Shown here one piece after another: positions 48,373-59,799 of a stretch of DNA of 64,000 bases. The notes beneath the pieces were generated by a model, which was given only the letters and a program-made list of their open reading frames with translations, did no database searches and was not told the DNA's origin. Position numbers and translations under genes: made by a program. The stretch is from Chlamydoabsidia padenii. Lineage: Eukaryota > Mucoromycota > Mucoromycetes > Mucorales > Cunninghamellaceae. How positions within the stretch are numbered: the first letter of the stretch is position 1; the number at the start of each line of letters is the position of its first letter. The DNA lies in contig JAIWND010000038.1 of NCBI GenBank assembly GCA_025330725.1, positions 1 through 64,000 of the forward strand, given 5' to 3'.

Positions 48373-50272
48373 ATGACTATGAAAGCATGTAAAGCTGGTA
48401 AGACGGGAATTCAGAAAGACAAAAAGACCACCATTCTCATTTCATCTATTCGTAGTGGGCATTGATTTAGGTACAACATATTCATGTGTTGCAGTATGGG
48501 AAGAGAACCGGGTCGAAGTCATAGCCAACGATATGGGTAGTCGCACTACCGCCTCTTACGTGGGATTCACTGATTCTTGCCGAGTGGTTGGTGATGTAGT
48601 CAAAATAAGCTCTCTTTGTAATATGGAAAACTCGGTGCACAATGTCAAGCGTCTGATTGGCCGAGATTTCAAGGATGCTCAAGTGCAGGCTGATCTGGCC
48701 AACTGGGATTTCAAAGTGACGGAAAACAAAGTAAATGGTCAGCCAAGTATCAACGTCACCTTCGAAAGAAAGCCGTATAGTTTTTCCCCTGAAGAAGTGT
48801 CGGCCATGATTCTTGGTTATTTGAAAGAAACAGCAGCAAGATATTTGAATCTACAAGATGAAACCGCTCTTATGAAATGCGTAATCACTGTTCCAGCTTA
48901 CTTTAATCATGCTCAACGACAAGCAACCAAAGATGCGGGTACTATTGCGGGGTTGGAAGTGCTTCAAATTATTAATGAACCAACGTCAGCAGCATTGGCC
49001 TATGGTTTGCAACATCAGAACAATGAAGAAAAGCACAATAACCATCATGTGCTTGTATATGACTTTGGCGGTGGTACTTTTGATGTCTCGATTCTTCGTA
49101 TTGATCAAGGTATTTTTACGGTTATGGCCACAGGTGGAAACTCTCATTTGGGTGGGGAAGACATTGATGTCAATATGATGAATTACTTTATCAAGACTAT
49201 CCAGCGGACACATGGTATAGATCTGACGAAAAAGGACAGGGAACGTCGGCGTTTGAAATTTGCATGTGAGCGGGCGAAACGGATCTTATCTGGCAAGTTG
49301 GAGGACAAACTCGACCTGCCTTTTTTTCTGGATGGTGAAGACTATTATGCAGTGATTACTCGCAGAACCTTTGAAGAAATCAACATGGAGCTGTTTGACT
49401 CGACTATGGAAACGGTGAAGAATACTCTGGCAGATGCGAAATTGGACAAGGCTGATATTGATGAAATTGTCATGGTGGGTGGAAGTGCACGGATTCCCAA
49501 ACTCCGACAGATGCTTTCTGATTTCTTTGGCAAAAAACTCAACATGTCTGTCAATCCTGATGAAGTCGTTGCTTGTGGTGCGGCCATACAAGCTGCTGTT
49601 CTCTGTGAAGACCTGGAAAAGGACGGTTTTGGAAGACAAGTGATTCTTCGTGATGTAACTCCCTTGTCTTTGGGTACCCGCATATTAGGTGACATTATGT
49701 CTACTATTGTTCAACGAAATACTTCTATTCCTGTTACAAGTAGCCATGCTTATAGAACAGCCGAAGATGACCAAACAAGACTTCGTTTCAATATCTATCA
49801 AGGAGAAAGAAAAAAGGCGACTGAAAATTCACTACTCGGAATAATTAACATGGATGGACTTCCACCTGCACCTAGAGGGGAATCAAAAGTCGATGTTACT
49901 TTTGAAGTGGGCGTTGATGGTATTCTCAAAGTGACAGTAAAAAGTGTAACAACTGGCGAATCAAAGCAAGTTAAAATCAATTCCGGTCGGCTTACGAAAT
50001 TCGAGATTGAAGAAATGAAGGCAACTGCCGCTAAGTTCAAGCTTGTGGATGATGCACATATGGAGAAAAACAACGCAAGACAATCTTTGAAAAACTATGC
50101 TTATGGAGTGCGATTTTATCCTATGGACAGTCAGGTGGGCAATAAGGAACGTACGGTGAATGGATTTGTAAAGGAAGTCTTGTATTGGATCACCGATAAC
50201 CCGCAAGCGACAAAAGAAGAATATGATATCAAGAAGAAAGAATTAGAAAAAAACCTCGAACCATGGATTTGA
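48373..50272 (+). CDS. Hsp70-family chaperone, atypical, copy 1
   Basis: An ATP-driven protein-folding chaperone. The conserved frame begins at VGIDLGTTYSCVAVW. A good splice pair shows a small first exon (ATG 48373 or 48379, giving M-K-A-C-K-A, donor GTAAG at 48398, acceptor CGTAG at 48455) that joins in phase, so the start is not the GTG at 48455. Signature blocks are LVYDFGGGTFDVSILRI, IVMVGGSARIPKLRQML and IINEPTSAALAYGL. Relative to SSA-type Hsp70 it has unusual residues (NDMGSRTTASYVGFTD) and is about 610 residues. It ends KKKELEKNLEPWI without EEVD or an ER-retention signal, so it is probably cytosolic and cannot bind TPR co-chaperones by EEVD. The substrate-binding domain differs from copy 2 (for example HAYRTAEDDQTRLRFNIYQG) while the ATPase domain is the same. 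Confidence 0.9.
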
Positions 50273-51662
50273 TTTGGGATGGAGATGATGGCTTTTCCTG
50301 ATTGGCAAATAAAGAATTAATGTGATTTGCGCTTGAATCGAGATTTGAGTTGTGCTCCTTTGATATTTTTTTTTCCTATACCAGTATAGCTACCTACATC
50401 CATCTAAACAAGGTTTTCTCTTAAAAGTTGGAAGCAAAATACTACCGATGGTAATAAACAAATCATTGTAAACAATCATAAAAGATACAACTCAACTTTC
50501 TCTCTCTCACTTTTTCTTGGTTAATCTCTGCTATGTTAAAAACGTCAAGAATTGAATCTCCATAGCTTGATAAAAACAATGACTTGTTCATAGCATGGGT
50601 TTAACGGCTTATAACCGAACAGCAATGGATTATTTAGACCATCAGCCCGATTCAGCCAACATTAAACTGTTGGCCATAATACAGCAAACGATGAAAGAGA
50701 ATGTCCGACAATACTAATTAACGCGTCAACAGCTGACAGGGGTTTGAACTTGTAGTGCGGGGATTATCAATTATTTACACCATGCTCACCAGTCCACCAT
50801 TATCATCAACAAAAAATCAATTAAGAAGAAACGATATAGAATACACCATCAACACCCGCCAATCAATCAACAAGCTTGGTCCTGCCAATAAAACTTTTGG
50901 GCGATTCCAATGGCGTGATACACAAAGGTAAGAGATAGTATAAATGCGCTTTATATGACTCACTTTGGGTTGTGCACTCAATGAAAGGGCACGATTTAGA
51001 TAGTTTTAATAGTACAAATTATGGGATAATCACCAAGAAAACAGGTTATGGACTCACACGACAAGGGACAAACAAAGTAGAAAAATCACCCCATGACACA
51101 TCATTCTAAGCAACATCTGTCAACAAGGCACCGATAAAAGGATCTACATTGCATGTAAAGACTGCGCCTTCTTCCTCGACCAAAATATGGATACAACAAT
51201 GGTAACGGTGTCGGTTTTAGTTTAGATACCCATTAGTTATAGATACGCCCATGTTTTACTATGTTTACCTTTTATTAATTTGGTATAGCAAATGCTAGTT
51301 ATGCACTTCGTTGCACCATCCTTTCTTTAAATAAACTTGATTTAAAATTATACGTCCACTACCTATTTCTATGTATTGTTGTTATTGTTTTCGTTTTTAC
51401 GACCCTTTGACCAAAGCCCCGCCGCATTACCATCGGTGTTTGAAAACAATCGGTGCTTTTATGGAAGCATAATAAACATCCATAAACAGCTGATACTAAA
51501 AGAGCTATTTTAAGTAAAAGGGAAAAAAAGCAAAGTGAATCAAACTATTTATAACTAAAAGCTTTTTTTTTTTTTTTTTTTTTTTGCTCAACTATAAAGC
51601 ATCGCAAAAATGTATTGATCACTCCTTCTTTTTCATTATCATCCTATAAACCCAATCCAATC
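50273..51662. other. Intergenic between Hsp70 copy 1 and the first secreted protein
   Basis: No supported gene is seen. AATAAA signals follow the Hsp70 stop. A T22 run at about 51565-51586 lies ~75 bp before the next ATG. Confidence 0.5.
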
Positions 51663-52280
51663 ATGCATATCTCTCTTGTTTCGTACCTTGCCTTGTTCCT
51701 TCTTTTTTCCTTGTCCCAAGCTCGTCCTATAAGACGATCATCAATTACTTTGAAATCAGACAATGCGTTCTGCTCGTTCCTTCCTCCTCACCCTGGTAAT
51801 GATGTTGGTGGCACTGAAGATGATGGGGTTCCATTCTGTACTAATCCCGATCTTGGTGGCAAAATGTTTCCTACTGGGTTCATTCAATCAGCTCATTTTG
51901 TTGAAAAAGAAGATTATGTTCAAGTCACGGGACGCATGGATCCCGACGCTTATCGATTGAGTCACTCTGATGGTGGTGGACAATATGATAATAGTAAGTT
52001 GTGAGATCTGTTCAAACTATCATGATCTTCAACTGAATTTCTTTTTTTTTTTTTTGTAGAGGACATCAGCGGTGTCACCTGTAATGGGTACAAGTACTGG
52101 GTCAATATGCTTGAACCTGATAATGGTCAGTTCTGTATTCGATGCTGTGAATCTCAGGCAAGCTGCAACTTGGGTCAAAGTAAGTACATTGAATGATCTC
52201 TTCATTTTTATACTGTACTCACACTTTTTTTTTTAGGTGAACGTGGCTGTCAAACCATTGTCCGTGGCGATTATAGCTAG
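51663..52280 (+). CDS. Small secreted cysteine-rich protein, paralogue 1
   Basis: The frame starts MHISLVSYLALFLLFSLSQA, a clear signal peptide, followed by ARPIRRSSITL. The mature part has AFCSFLPPHPGNDVGGTEDD, GVPFC, MFPTGFIQSAHFV, YVQVTGRMD and SDGGGQYDN. After an intron it continues ISGVTCNGYKYWVNMLEPD, GQFCIRCCESQASCNLGQ, and after a second intron RGCQTIVRGDY. Eight or so cysteines suggest disulphide bonds in an extracellular protein of about 160 residues. Both introns fit GTAAGT...TAG. The start at 51663 is chosen because it gives the signal peptide. The family is not one I can name. It could be a cell-surface or effector-like protein, which is an inference from size, secretion and cysteines only. 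It faces a paralogue downstream. Confidence 0.8.
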
Positions 52281-52739
52281 ATACACTCTTGTCTCTTTCT
52301 TTCGTTATTGTGTATTATGATACATAGTGCCATGTACACAGATTATTTCACTTTTTCTTTTATTAGCTTATATTACATGTATACATATTGTATATTTATT
52401 CCTTCATATCTGCACATCACATAAAAATTATCTCTTCTACTTTTTGTAAACTGGTTTCCTATTCGGGAAAAAAGATTGGCGGGGTGTGAAATCGTCCTCA
52501 GGGTCCGATTTGTAATTCCCGTCATTTAAAATCCAGATGATCCGTGCGCTCTCATGATTCCGGAAGTCTGGAATCGATTACCCCACTCCGTACAAAGACA
52601 AGAGGAACAAGAAAAAAAAACAAGGAGAGCAAGAAAAAGAAGAAGATGTATCGATTGATACAGTATTTATTGAATAGAAGTAAAAATACAAGTAGTGAAT
52701 AAAAGAAAGAAGTACTATAGAAGTTGTCCGGAAAAAGGA
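52281..52739. other. Convergent 3' region between the secreted paralogues
   Basis: Two genes end toward each other here. The stretch is AT-rich with no ORF of note. Confidence 0.5.
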
Positions 52740-53313
52740 TTAATTATAGTTACCGGGAACGATACGTGGGCATCCATAAGTACTGAGACCAAGATTGCAA
52801 TCTGATTGGCTTTTACAGCAACGAATACAATAACGGTTGACATCAGGTTCCAACATGTTCACCCAGTACTTGTAACCATTACAAGTGACACCACTGATAT
52901 CCTCTATAAACAAGAAGAGCAAACATTTTAGTTCTCGATAAACTACACTTTTTCTTCAAAAACTTACTGTTATCATATTGACCACCACCATCAGATGATG
53001 ACAATTGGTACTTGGTACGATCCATCTTTCCAGTGACTTGAACATAATTGGTCTGTTTAACGTAATGGGCGGTTTTGATGAATCCGGAAGGGAATACTTT
53101 GCCTGTGCTGGAAAGATCCGAGCTGGAACAGAATGGAATACCATTTTCTTCGGTCCCCCCCACATCATCCCCAGGATGGGGTGGTAAGAATGAACAGAAA
53201 GCTGTGTCTGAGGACAAGGTGATTGTGTAGCCTCCTCGTTTTTCCATAGGCAAAGCCAAGACACAGGACACACAAGCCAAGAAAAGAAGAGTGAGTTGAA
53301 TAAGAGATGACAT
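52740..53313 (-). CDS. Small secreted cysteine-rich protein, paralogue 2
   Basis: It starts MSSLIQLTLLFLACVSCVLA, a signal peptide, then LPMEKRGGYTITL; the KR could be a processing site. The mature part parallels paralogue 1: AFCSFLPPHPGDDVGGTEEN, GIPFCSSSD, VFPSGFIKTAHYV, YVQVTGKMD, SDGGGQYDN, ISGVTCNGYKYWVNMLEPDV, RYCIRCCKSQSDCNLG, TYGCPRIVPGNYN. The cysteine pattern is kept. One intron (after QYDN) is clear. In copy 1 a second intron falls after NLGQ; here the reading continues through that point, so it was lost or never gained. The inverted tail-to-tail placement 460 bp from paralogue 1 points to a local duplication with inversion. Confidence 0.8.
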
Positions 53314-53577
53314 GTTGTTTTGTTAGTTTGAAAAGAAAAAAAACAAAAAGATGAGAACGAGCTTTTATAGTCAGTCAGGAACATCAAGACAGTGGATGGT
53401 TTATTTTTAGCTTGATTTGTTTTACAGGGCAGGTTTTGCAAAAAAGTGATAGATGATATTCCCGTTTGCGGCGATTCAATCGGTCAGGTGGAGCTTTGTT
53501 TAAACAAAGTTTTATCGTCAGCAGAGAGGTTTCGTTGGTTTAGGTAAGAGTACTAAGTTTGGATGTTTTTTTATTCT

Positions 53578-53612
<35 letters not shown>

Positions 53613-54716
53613 ATGACTGAAAATTACCAAGAAAAAGACCCACGGTTCTCTTTTTTTGATACAAACGTTGTATCACTTAAGCACATTGACCATGTGTTCC
53701 ACTGGAGATGACGATGAATGGTACAACGCCTTCCTTTTCTAGATGATCATACGCATTCAGCTCAGCCCTCCCTCGGAAAAAAGTTAGGCACATCTTCGGT
53801 TAGATAGCCTTCACAACAATGGGGCTTACTTGTTTCACTATGATGTCTTGCTATAACATCAAGTGTATATAGATAGAGAGGGGTCTGAAAATAGATACAT
53901 CTCCACCCTGATTTTTGGTACTGCCACTTGATACTTTTATTGTCCCAGTATGGGATGAAGCGGGAATTCTGAAATAGAACCAGTAACATTTATATCTTTT
54001 TTTCTTTTCTCTGACCTATCTTATAATACAAATGTGTAATAAACGCTTTGGCATTTATTTTTATCTTTTCTTTTGCTTGTATGAAAACATACTTTTATGG
54101 ATTATATAAAACCAACAAATGAAATATCACTTAATATAGCGAGATTCCTTCCTTTGGTATCATTGGACCCTGATCTGTGCATGCATTTCAAACCCCGTCG
54201 CCGGAATTCAAGCCTTTATCATACCAGAACGCCAATCATGCAGAAACCAAGTGTGGCATGTATTCTTTATTGTACCAGTTTACCATCAACGGGATAGAGC
54301 AAATAACTAATCAGTAAGGCAATAGCGTTATCATTTTTTTTTGTGGCATCCAGTTCATATGATCCAACTATCGTTCCACACGCATTCGCACACAATGATG
54401 CATTACAGTGATCACTATGTACCAAACACACATATTAAGTAAGTCTCAGATTGGTGCATCCATAAAAGTGGCTCACAGGATTCAGTAATTTCTCAAGAGA
54501 ATAGGTATAACTCTCACCAAGGTGCTGGCATAAACATACCATCTCCATTATACGCATGCCATTCAACGACAGCAATACATGATCCACTATTAGCAATCAA
54601 GTTTGTTTTTGTTTTTTTTGCTCGATACATCGAGTAAGTGGGTTACATAGTAACCCTGTGTTTATTTAAACTGTAAGAGAGCAATATAACTAGTACAATA
54701 CTAAAAGATATTAAAA
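53314..54716. other. Intergenic
   Basis: No supported gene is seen. It holds a T30 run near 53581-53610 and short frames on both strands (for example a minus frame 53762-53989 with WDNKSIKWQYQKSGWRCIYF) that I do not recognise. Confidence 0.4.
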
Positions 54717-56186
54717 CTAGTCAAACTTTTGTTCAAGAGCACGTATATAATGTTTGGGGAATTCTATATTTAACAGGTAGGTATAATGCCTAAAGGAGAA
54801 GAGAAAGAGAGAGAGAGAGAGGGTTAACCAAGATTTGATTAGTGCATAGCATGACTTACGTTTCCAATTCTATTTTCCCGGTTTTGAGATCAATTCGTGA
54901 AGGTACATCATGTATTCGTTGGTCAAAATTGATAAAGTAGCCTCGTTCACTCATAATGTCCATCACCATATCGACAAAATGGGCATTTGACAATCGTGCA
55001 TCTTCCCTATATATATATATATATATAAAGTTGTAGTTACATCATACATTAACAAGAGGAGAGACTTACGTTCTAAAAAGGGCATGGCCACTGATTGAGT
55101 GTCTATTCACCAAAGGCATCACTTGAGAGTCGATAAAGTAGATGGCTTCTTTTAGAATGTTGGGTTCAGTTTGTTGATAATGTTCCAGCCGATTAATCAG
55201 ATCCTAAAATACATCTTTAATATTAGTTCAAGTTCCGATTTGACATTTCGCTCTGGTCTTACCTGTCGAGCATGAATACCAATCTGACTAGCCACCGGTA
55301 TATGAGAGAGAGAATCAAATGTATCACTATCCAATTCTAATGATGATTGGTATTCGAATTCCTTCAAGATGATTTGCATCACTTCCTTGATTGTTCCAGT
55401 AGCATTGATCAAATCTAGAGAGAGAGAGAGAGAGAGAGAGAGGAGTTAGTAACAAGATCATCTTCATATACATTCTACTTACGGAAGGGAAACATCTTGG
55501 ACAGTTTCAATAGTGATCCATAATGCGCCTTGAAGATAGAATACCGTTCCCTGATTAACTAAGTCAACAAGATAAAACAAGAGTTAGAACAATAGAGAGA
55601 GTGCTTTTTTTTACTTACAGTTTCATTATTGTCGGTCACTCTTTCTTCCCAAAAGACACCTTGTCCAGTTTTCTTGACTTGCACATTATGTTCACGTATC
55701 ATTCGCCCCCGAGCCAATTGCCTTTGTACCGATATTTCTTCATCCACATATAGCACACAGATCCGGAATACAGGACGCCTATGTAAAGAGAGAGAGAGAG
55801 AGATGAGTATCCAGCTATCCGACAATGAGGTACTTACGGAAATTGATCGCGTAGAGCCGTATCCCAGAATTGTCGGCGCAATTCAATCATTTTATCGTGT
55901 AACATTTTCAATGCTTCCACTTGAATATCAGTTCTGGGGAATCCGTCAATGAGCACCCCGACCGTAGGATCCCCTTGAAGCATGGCATGTAGCATCAATT
56001 CCATGACATAGCGATCGGATATCATTTGGCCTTGATTGATCAGTTCTTTGCATTCAGGTGTTTGGAGTAGTTGGGATACTGAGATGGGTGGATTGGTGAT
56101 ACCGCGAGCACGTAGAATCGAAGGTGTATGAGTTCCTTTACCAGACCTACAAACTCGACACAATGTTATAAAGTGTCCATCGTGTT

Positions 56187-56219
<33 letters not shown>

Positions 56220-56689
56220 ACTTTACCCTGGAGCACCCATTAAAAAGATGAATTCACGAGGCAAGTGAATGTTTTCCCTGCCATAATGATCTTCAATGTT
56301 TTTCCAAGCTTGATTGAATATGAGCTTTGCATCCTTGATTTCCGTAGCCCTTGACGATGATACCATATAAAATAAAACAAGCTGTCAGTGAATAAGTGAG
56401 AATTGTTGCAACCATTTACCTTTCATTATGACTACTTGGGCTTCTTGATCTTGTGGCAACTGGAGAATAGTCAAATGGGATCAGTTCCTTGACTTGTCTT
56501 TTTCTTTTATCTTTTTTACTTACTTGAGCCTTCAGGGGGAGAAAATCGACAAGGAGATGAAGTGGTATATTGACGACGCATCCATTGGTGTGGTAAGGTC
56601 AATACTCCTCTCCCTTTCAAAGATGTGGTGCCAATTAGAGTGGATAAGAATCTATTGTTGATAGTACGTGGACCAAGTCGGGCTGCCAT
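54717..56689 (-). CDS. Adenylate kinase-family protein, probably mitochondrial
   Basis: The start MAARLGPRTINNRFLSTLIG, basic and without acids, looks like a mitochondrial targeting peptide. I therefore prefer ATG 56689 over the in-frame one 78 bases upstream. The P-loop GAPGSGKGTHTPSI is split by an intron. Further motifs are ISVSQLLQTPECKELINQGQ, VGVLIDGFPRTDIQVEALKM (NMP-binding) and VFRICVLYVDEEISVQRQLA then RGRMIREHN (LID arginines). A C-terminal extension of about 150 residues follows (SQIGIHARQ, QVMPLVNRHSISGHALFRT, MSERGYFINFDQRIHDVPSR). Standard adenylate kinases end soon after the LID and core, so this extension is unusual. It would interconvert AMP, ADP and ATP if active. The exact nucleotide is uncertain. 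About eight introns fit. Confidence 0.8.
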
Positions 56690-57480
56690 CTTTGATACAA
56701 AAAGAGAAGAGGACAAATTAAAAAAAAATCCTGGATGCACCATATCGGGATTTGAAATATCAGGCACCTTCCCCCCCCTCGAGCATGCAAAATGTCATGA
56801 GGTAAATTAATAGAAATATCGCTTTCTGTAATTAACAATAGAAAATCAGATCACTTTGTTATGTATGAAAGGGGATGGGCAACAAAAGTATCAGTATCAT
56901 TGGAGTGGCAACTTGATCATGCAACAGGAGGCTTGATGGATCAGAGCATCGTCTTTTGGGGGGCGTTTTCTAAAATAAAGACTTTCAGGGCAATGTGCCC
57001 AATTGATGACCTTCTTCAAAGTATCCAAGTCAATTAAATTAGTCTTCAATATCTTTTATCTATTGATTTTAGCTGTCTATCAACTTTATTAAAAACTAAA
57101 GTATCTTACCATCCTGTCTTTTCTTCTCTATCCATACAGATTAAGTGGTACTTTTCTCGTTATCGATAATTTCAATCGCCGATTAAATTACATAAATGTG
57201 ATTTCAATAGTTAAAGAAACAAGGGAATCACAGCCAAATGAAGATAGATACTGAAATAAAAACGGCAAGACCTTTTTTGCACCAGTATTCAACATAGTAT
57301 GAAAGTTGAAAGAGAGAGTGAAGGGGCAAGAAAGGGAGTGAGTAAAGTGCAACCGAAAAAATTTGTCCAAACAGCGGCATTTAGAAAAAGTGACACCCTT
57401 TTTTTTTTCAAGCGATTCATCCTGCTCGATTTTTAGGTCGGACGGATATTGAAAAAACTTTTTTTTCAACCCCCGTCTTC
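56690..57480. other. Divergent promoter region between the kinase and EF-1alpha
   Basis: The kinase is read leftwards and EF-1alpha rightwards, so both promoters lie here. There is no gene. A C/T-rich stretch and TATA box close to EF-1alpha are given separately. Confidence 0.5.
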
Positions 57481-57484
57481 TCCG

Positions 57485-57491
57485 TATATAA
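57485..57491 (+). promoter_or_regulatory. TATA box of the EF-1alpha gene
   Basis: TATATAA is followed ~25-35 bp downstream by a pyrimidine-rich stretch (CTTCTTCCTTCCTCTCAATC), a typical strong fungal start-site region. A 5' UTR intron then runs from GTAATG at 57549 to CTATAG at 57616, ending 5 bp before the ATG. Confidence 0.65.
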
Positions 57492-57621
57492 TCTGCAAAC
57501 TTGCGAAACTTCATTTTCTTCTTCCTTCCTCTCAATCTATTCTAAAAGGTAATGTAAACTTGATCCATCCATCCATCCATCCATCAAATATACTTATACA
57601 TCTATCCATTCTATAGTCATC

Positions 57622-59134
57622 ATGGGTAAAGAAAAGACTCACGTTAACGTCGTTGTCATTGGTCACGTCGATTCTGTAAGTATACATGTTTATATCATAC
57701 ACACTTGAACACAATCACTTATTTGTTATTAAATAGGGTAAATCTACCACCACCGGTCATTTGATCTACAAGTGCGGTGGTATCGACAAGCGTACCATTG
57801 AAAAGTTCGAAAAGGAAGCTGCCGAACTCGGTAAGGGTTCCTTCAAGTACGCCTGGGTGTTGGACAAGCTCAAGGCTGAACGTGAACGTGGTATCACTAT
57901 TGATATTGCTCTCTGGAAATTCGAAACCCCCAAGTACCACGTTACTGTCATTGACGCTCCTGGCCATCGTGATTTCATCAAGAACATGATTACTGGTACT
58001 TCTCAAGCTGATTGTGGTATTCTTATCATTGCTGCTGGTACTGGTGAATTCGAAGTAAGTACTAATAGGGGGATTGGAGAAAGGAAAAGAAAGGGCCTTA
58101 TTAACACTGTCTTTTTGTTTTACTTTTAGGCTGGTATCTCCAAGGATGGTCAAACCCGTGAACACGCCTTGTTGGCTTTCACCCTCGGTGTCCGTCAATT
58201 GATCGTTGCTATCAACAAGATGGATTCCACCAAGTGGAGCGAACAACGTTTCAACGAAATCATCAAGGAAGTCTCCGGTTTCATCAAGAAGATCGGTTTC
58301 AACCCCAAGTCTGTCCCCTTCGTCCCCATCTCTGGTTGGCACGGTGACAACATGTTGGAAGAATCTACCAACATGCCCTGGTACAAGGGATGGAACAAGG
58401 AAACCAAGGCTGGTGCCAAGTCTGGTAAGACTCTCTTGGATGCCATCGATGCTATTGACCCTCCTCAACGTCCTTCCGACAAGCCTCTCCGTCTCCCTCT
58501 TCAAGATGTCTACAAGATCGGTGGTATTGGTACTGTCCCCGTCGGTCGTGTCGAAACTGGTGTCATCAAGGCTGGTATGGTCGTCACCTTTGCTCCTGCT
58601 AACGTGACCACTGAAGTCAAGTCCGTCGAAATGCATCACGAACAATTGGTTGAAGGTCTTCCCGGTGACAACGTTGGTTTCAACGTCAAGAACGTCTCTG
58701 TCAAGGATATCCGTCGTGGTAACGTCTGCTCTGACTCCAAGAACGACCCCGCCAAGGAAGCTGGTTCCTTCACTGCTCAAGTCATTGTCCTCAACCACCC
58801 TGGTCAAATCGGTGCTGGTTACGCTCCTGTCTTGGATTGTCACACTGCTCACATTGCCTGTAAGTTCGCTGAACTCTTGGAAAAGATCGATCGTCGTTCC
58901 GGTAAGAAGCTCGAAGATGCTCCCAAGTTTGTCAAGTCTGGTGACTCTGCTATCGTCAAGATGATTCCTTCCAAGCCCATGTGTGTGGAAGCTTACACTG
59001 ACTATCCTCCTCTCGGTCGTTTCGCTGTCCGTGATATGCGTCAAACTGTTGCTGTTGGTGTTATCAAGGCTGTTGAAAAGGTTGACAAGGCTGGTAAGGT
59101 CACCAAGGCTGCTGCCAAGGCTGGTAAGAAATAA
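57622..59134 (+). CDS. TEF1: Translation elongation factor 1-alpha
   Basis: This GTPase brings aminoacyl-tRNA to the ribosome in the cytosol. The first exon encodes [18 protein letters not shown]; the G1 box GHVDSGKST is split by an intron. Switch and G boxes follow: [40 protein letters not shown] (DxxG) and [13 protein letters not shown] (NKxD). Then [20 protein letters not shown] and [20 protein letters not shown] lead to [20 protein letters not shown]. Three exons give 458 residues, the normal fungal length. Codons are strongly biased to GGT, GTC, AAG and ATC, unlike neighbouring genes, as expected for very high expression. The 1.4-kb open frame on the opposite strand is a by-product of that bias. 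Confidence 0.98.
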
Positions 59135-59324
59135 ATGTTGTCTTCCTCCCTGCCTCATTTAGTTTAGACTTTACTCTATTATAATGATGTGATTACTTTT
59201 AAAAAAAACCTACTTGTAGTCTTTTTTTGTTTTATTAAAAATAGCAAAAAAAAAAATTGTTGTGGTCTTGTAAATCCTGATTTTGATCCATGCGGGAAAT
59301 GCTATGTGCAAGGAACGTGCGCAC

Positions 59325-59790
59325 TGAATCTTGCAAGAGCTCTACTCGCTCAATTGCTGACGGATGCTAATGATTAAAATGGCCGTGTGGATACTATGGC
59401 ATATTTCCAACATACTTTACCGCAAAAGCCAACCACCAAAACCCTTGTATTGAGCTGTAGAGGTTTGCGATGACTTTTACCTGTAATTTGTAAGAAGAAA
59501 AAGTACGAAGAGGGAACAAAACCTCATTGTCAAATCCCACCCGCCATTTCTATGATTTGGAAAGGGCTCTACTCGCTCCATTGTCAACGGATGCTAATGA
59601 TTAAATTGGCCTTGTGTACACGAAGGCATATTTCCAATATAAGTCACTGCAAAAGCCAAGCTCCAAGGTCCTTGTGTCAGTCTGTCCAAACTTGCGATGA
59701 CTTTCACTTGTCCTTTGCGGCGAAGGCTATCTATGATAGACGGAAGGAAACTTCATTTTCAAATGCCGAAATCCCATGCGCCTAGCAATT
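59325..59790. repeat. ~227-bp imperfect direct repeat downstream of EF-1alpha
   Basis: Two head-to-tail units share GCTCTACTCGCTC, ACGGATGCTAATGATTAAA, GGCATATTTCCAA, GCAAAAGCCAA and TTGCGATGACTTT at a constant offset of about 227 bp, with many differences. Frames are short and broken. It could be a duplicated non-coding element or a scrap of one. Confidence 0.7.
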
Positions 59791-59799
59791 TCCCAAGTT

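Noticed and set aside
49345..49695. Antisense frames over both Hsp70 copies (also at 62754-63104)
   Set aside because: Same shadow frame in both copies, explained by Hsp70 coding sequence.
50590..50660. tRNA-like stretch (GGCTTATAACCGA loop, GGTTTGAAC downstream)
   Set aside because: No acceptor stem pairing or correctly spaced D and T arms could be made; not a tRNA.
57719..59158. 479-codon open frame on the minus strand
   Set aside because: Exactly antisense to EF-1alpha exons and introns; its openness follows from strong codon bias. No motif, and it crosses the EF-1alpha introns.
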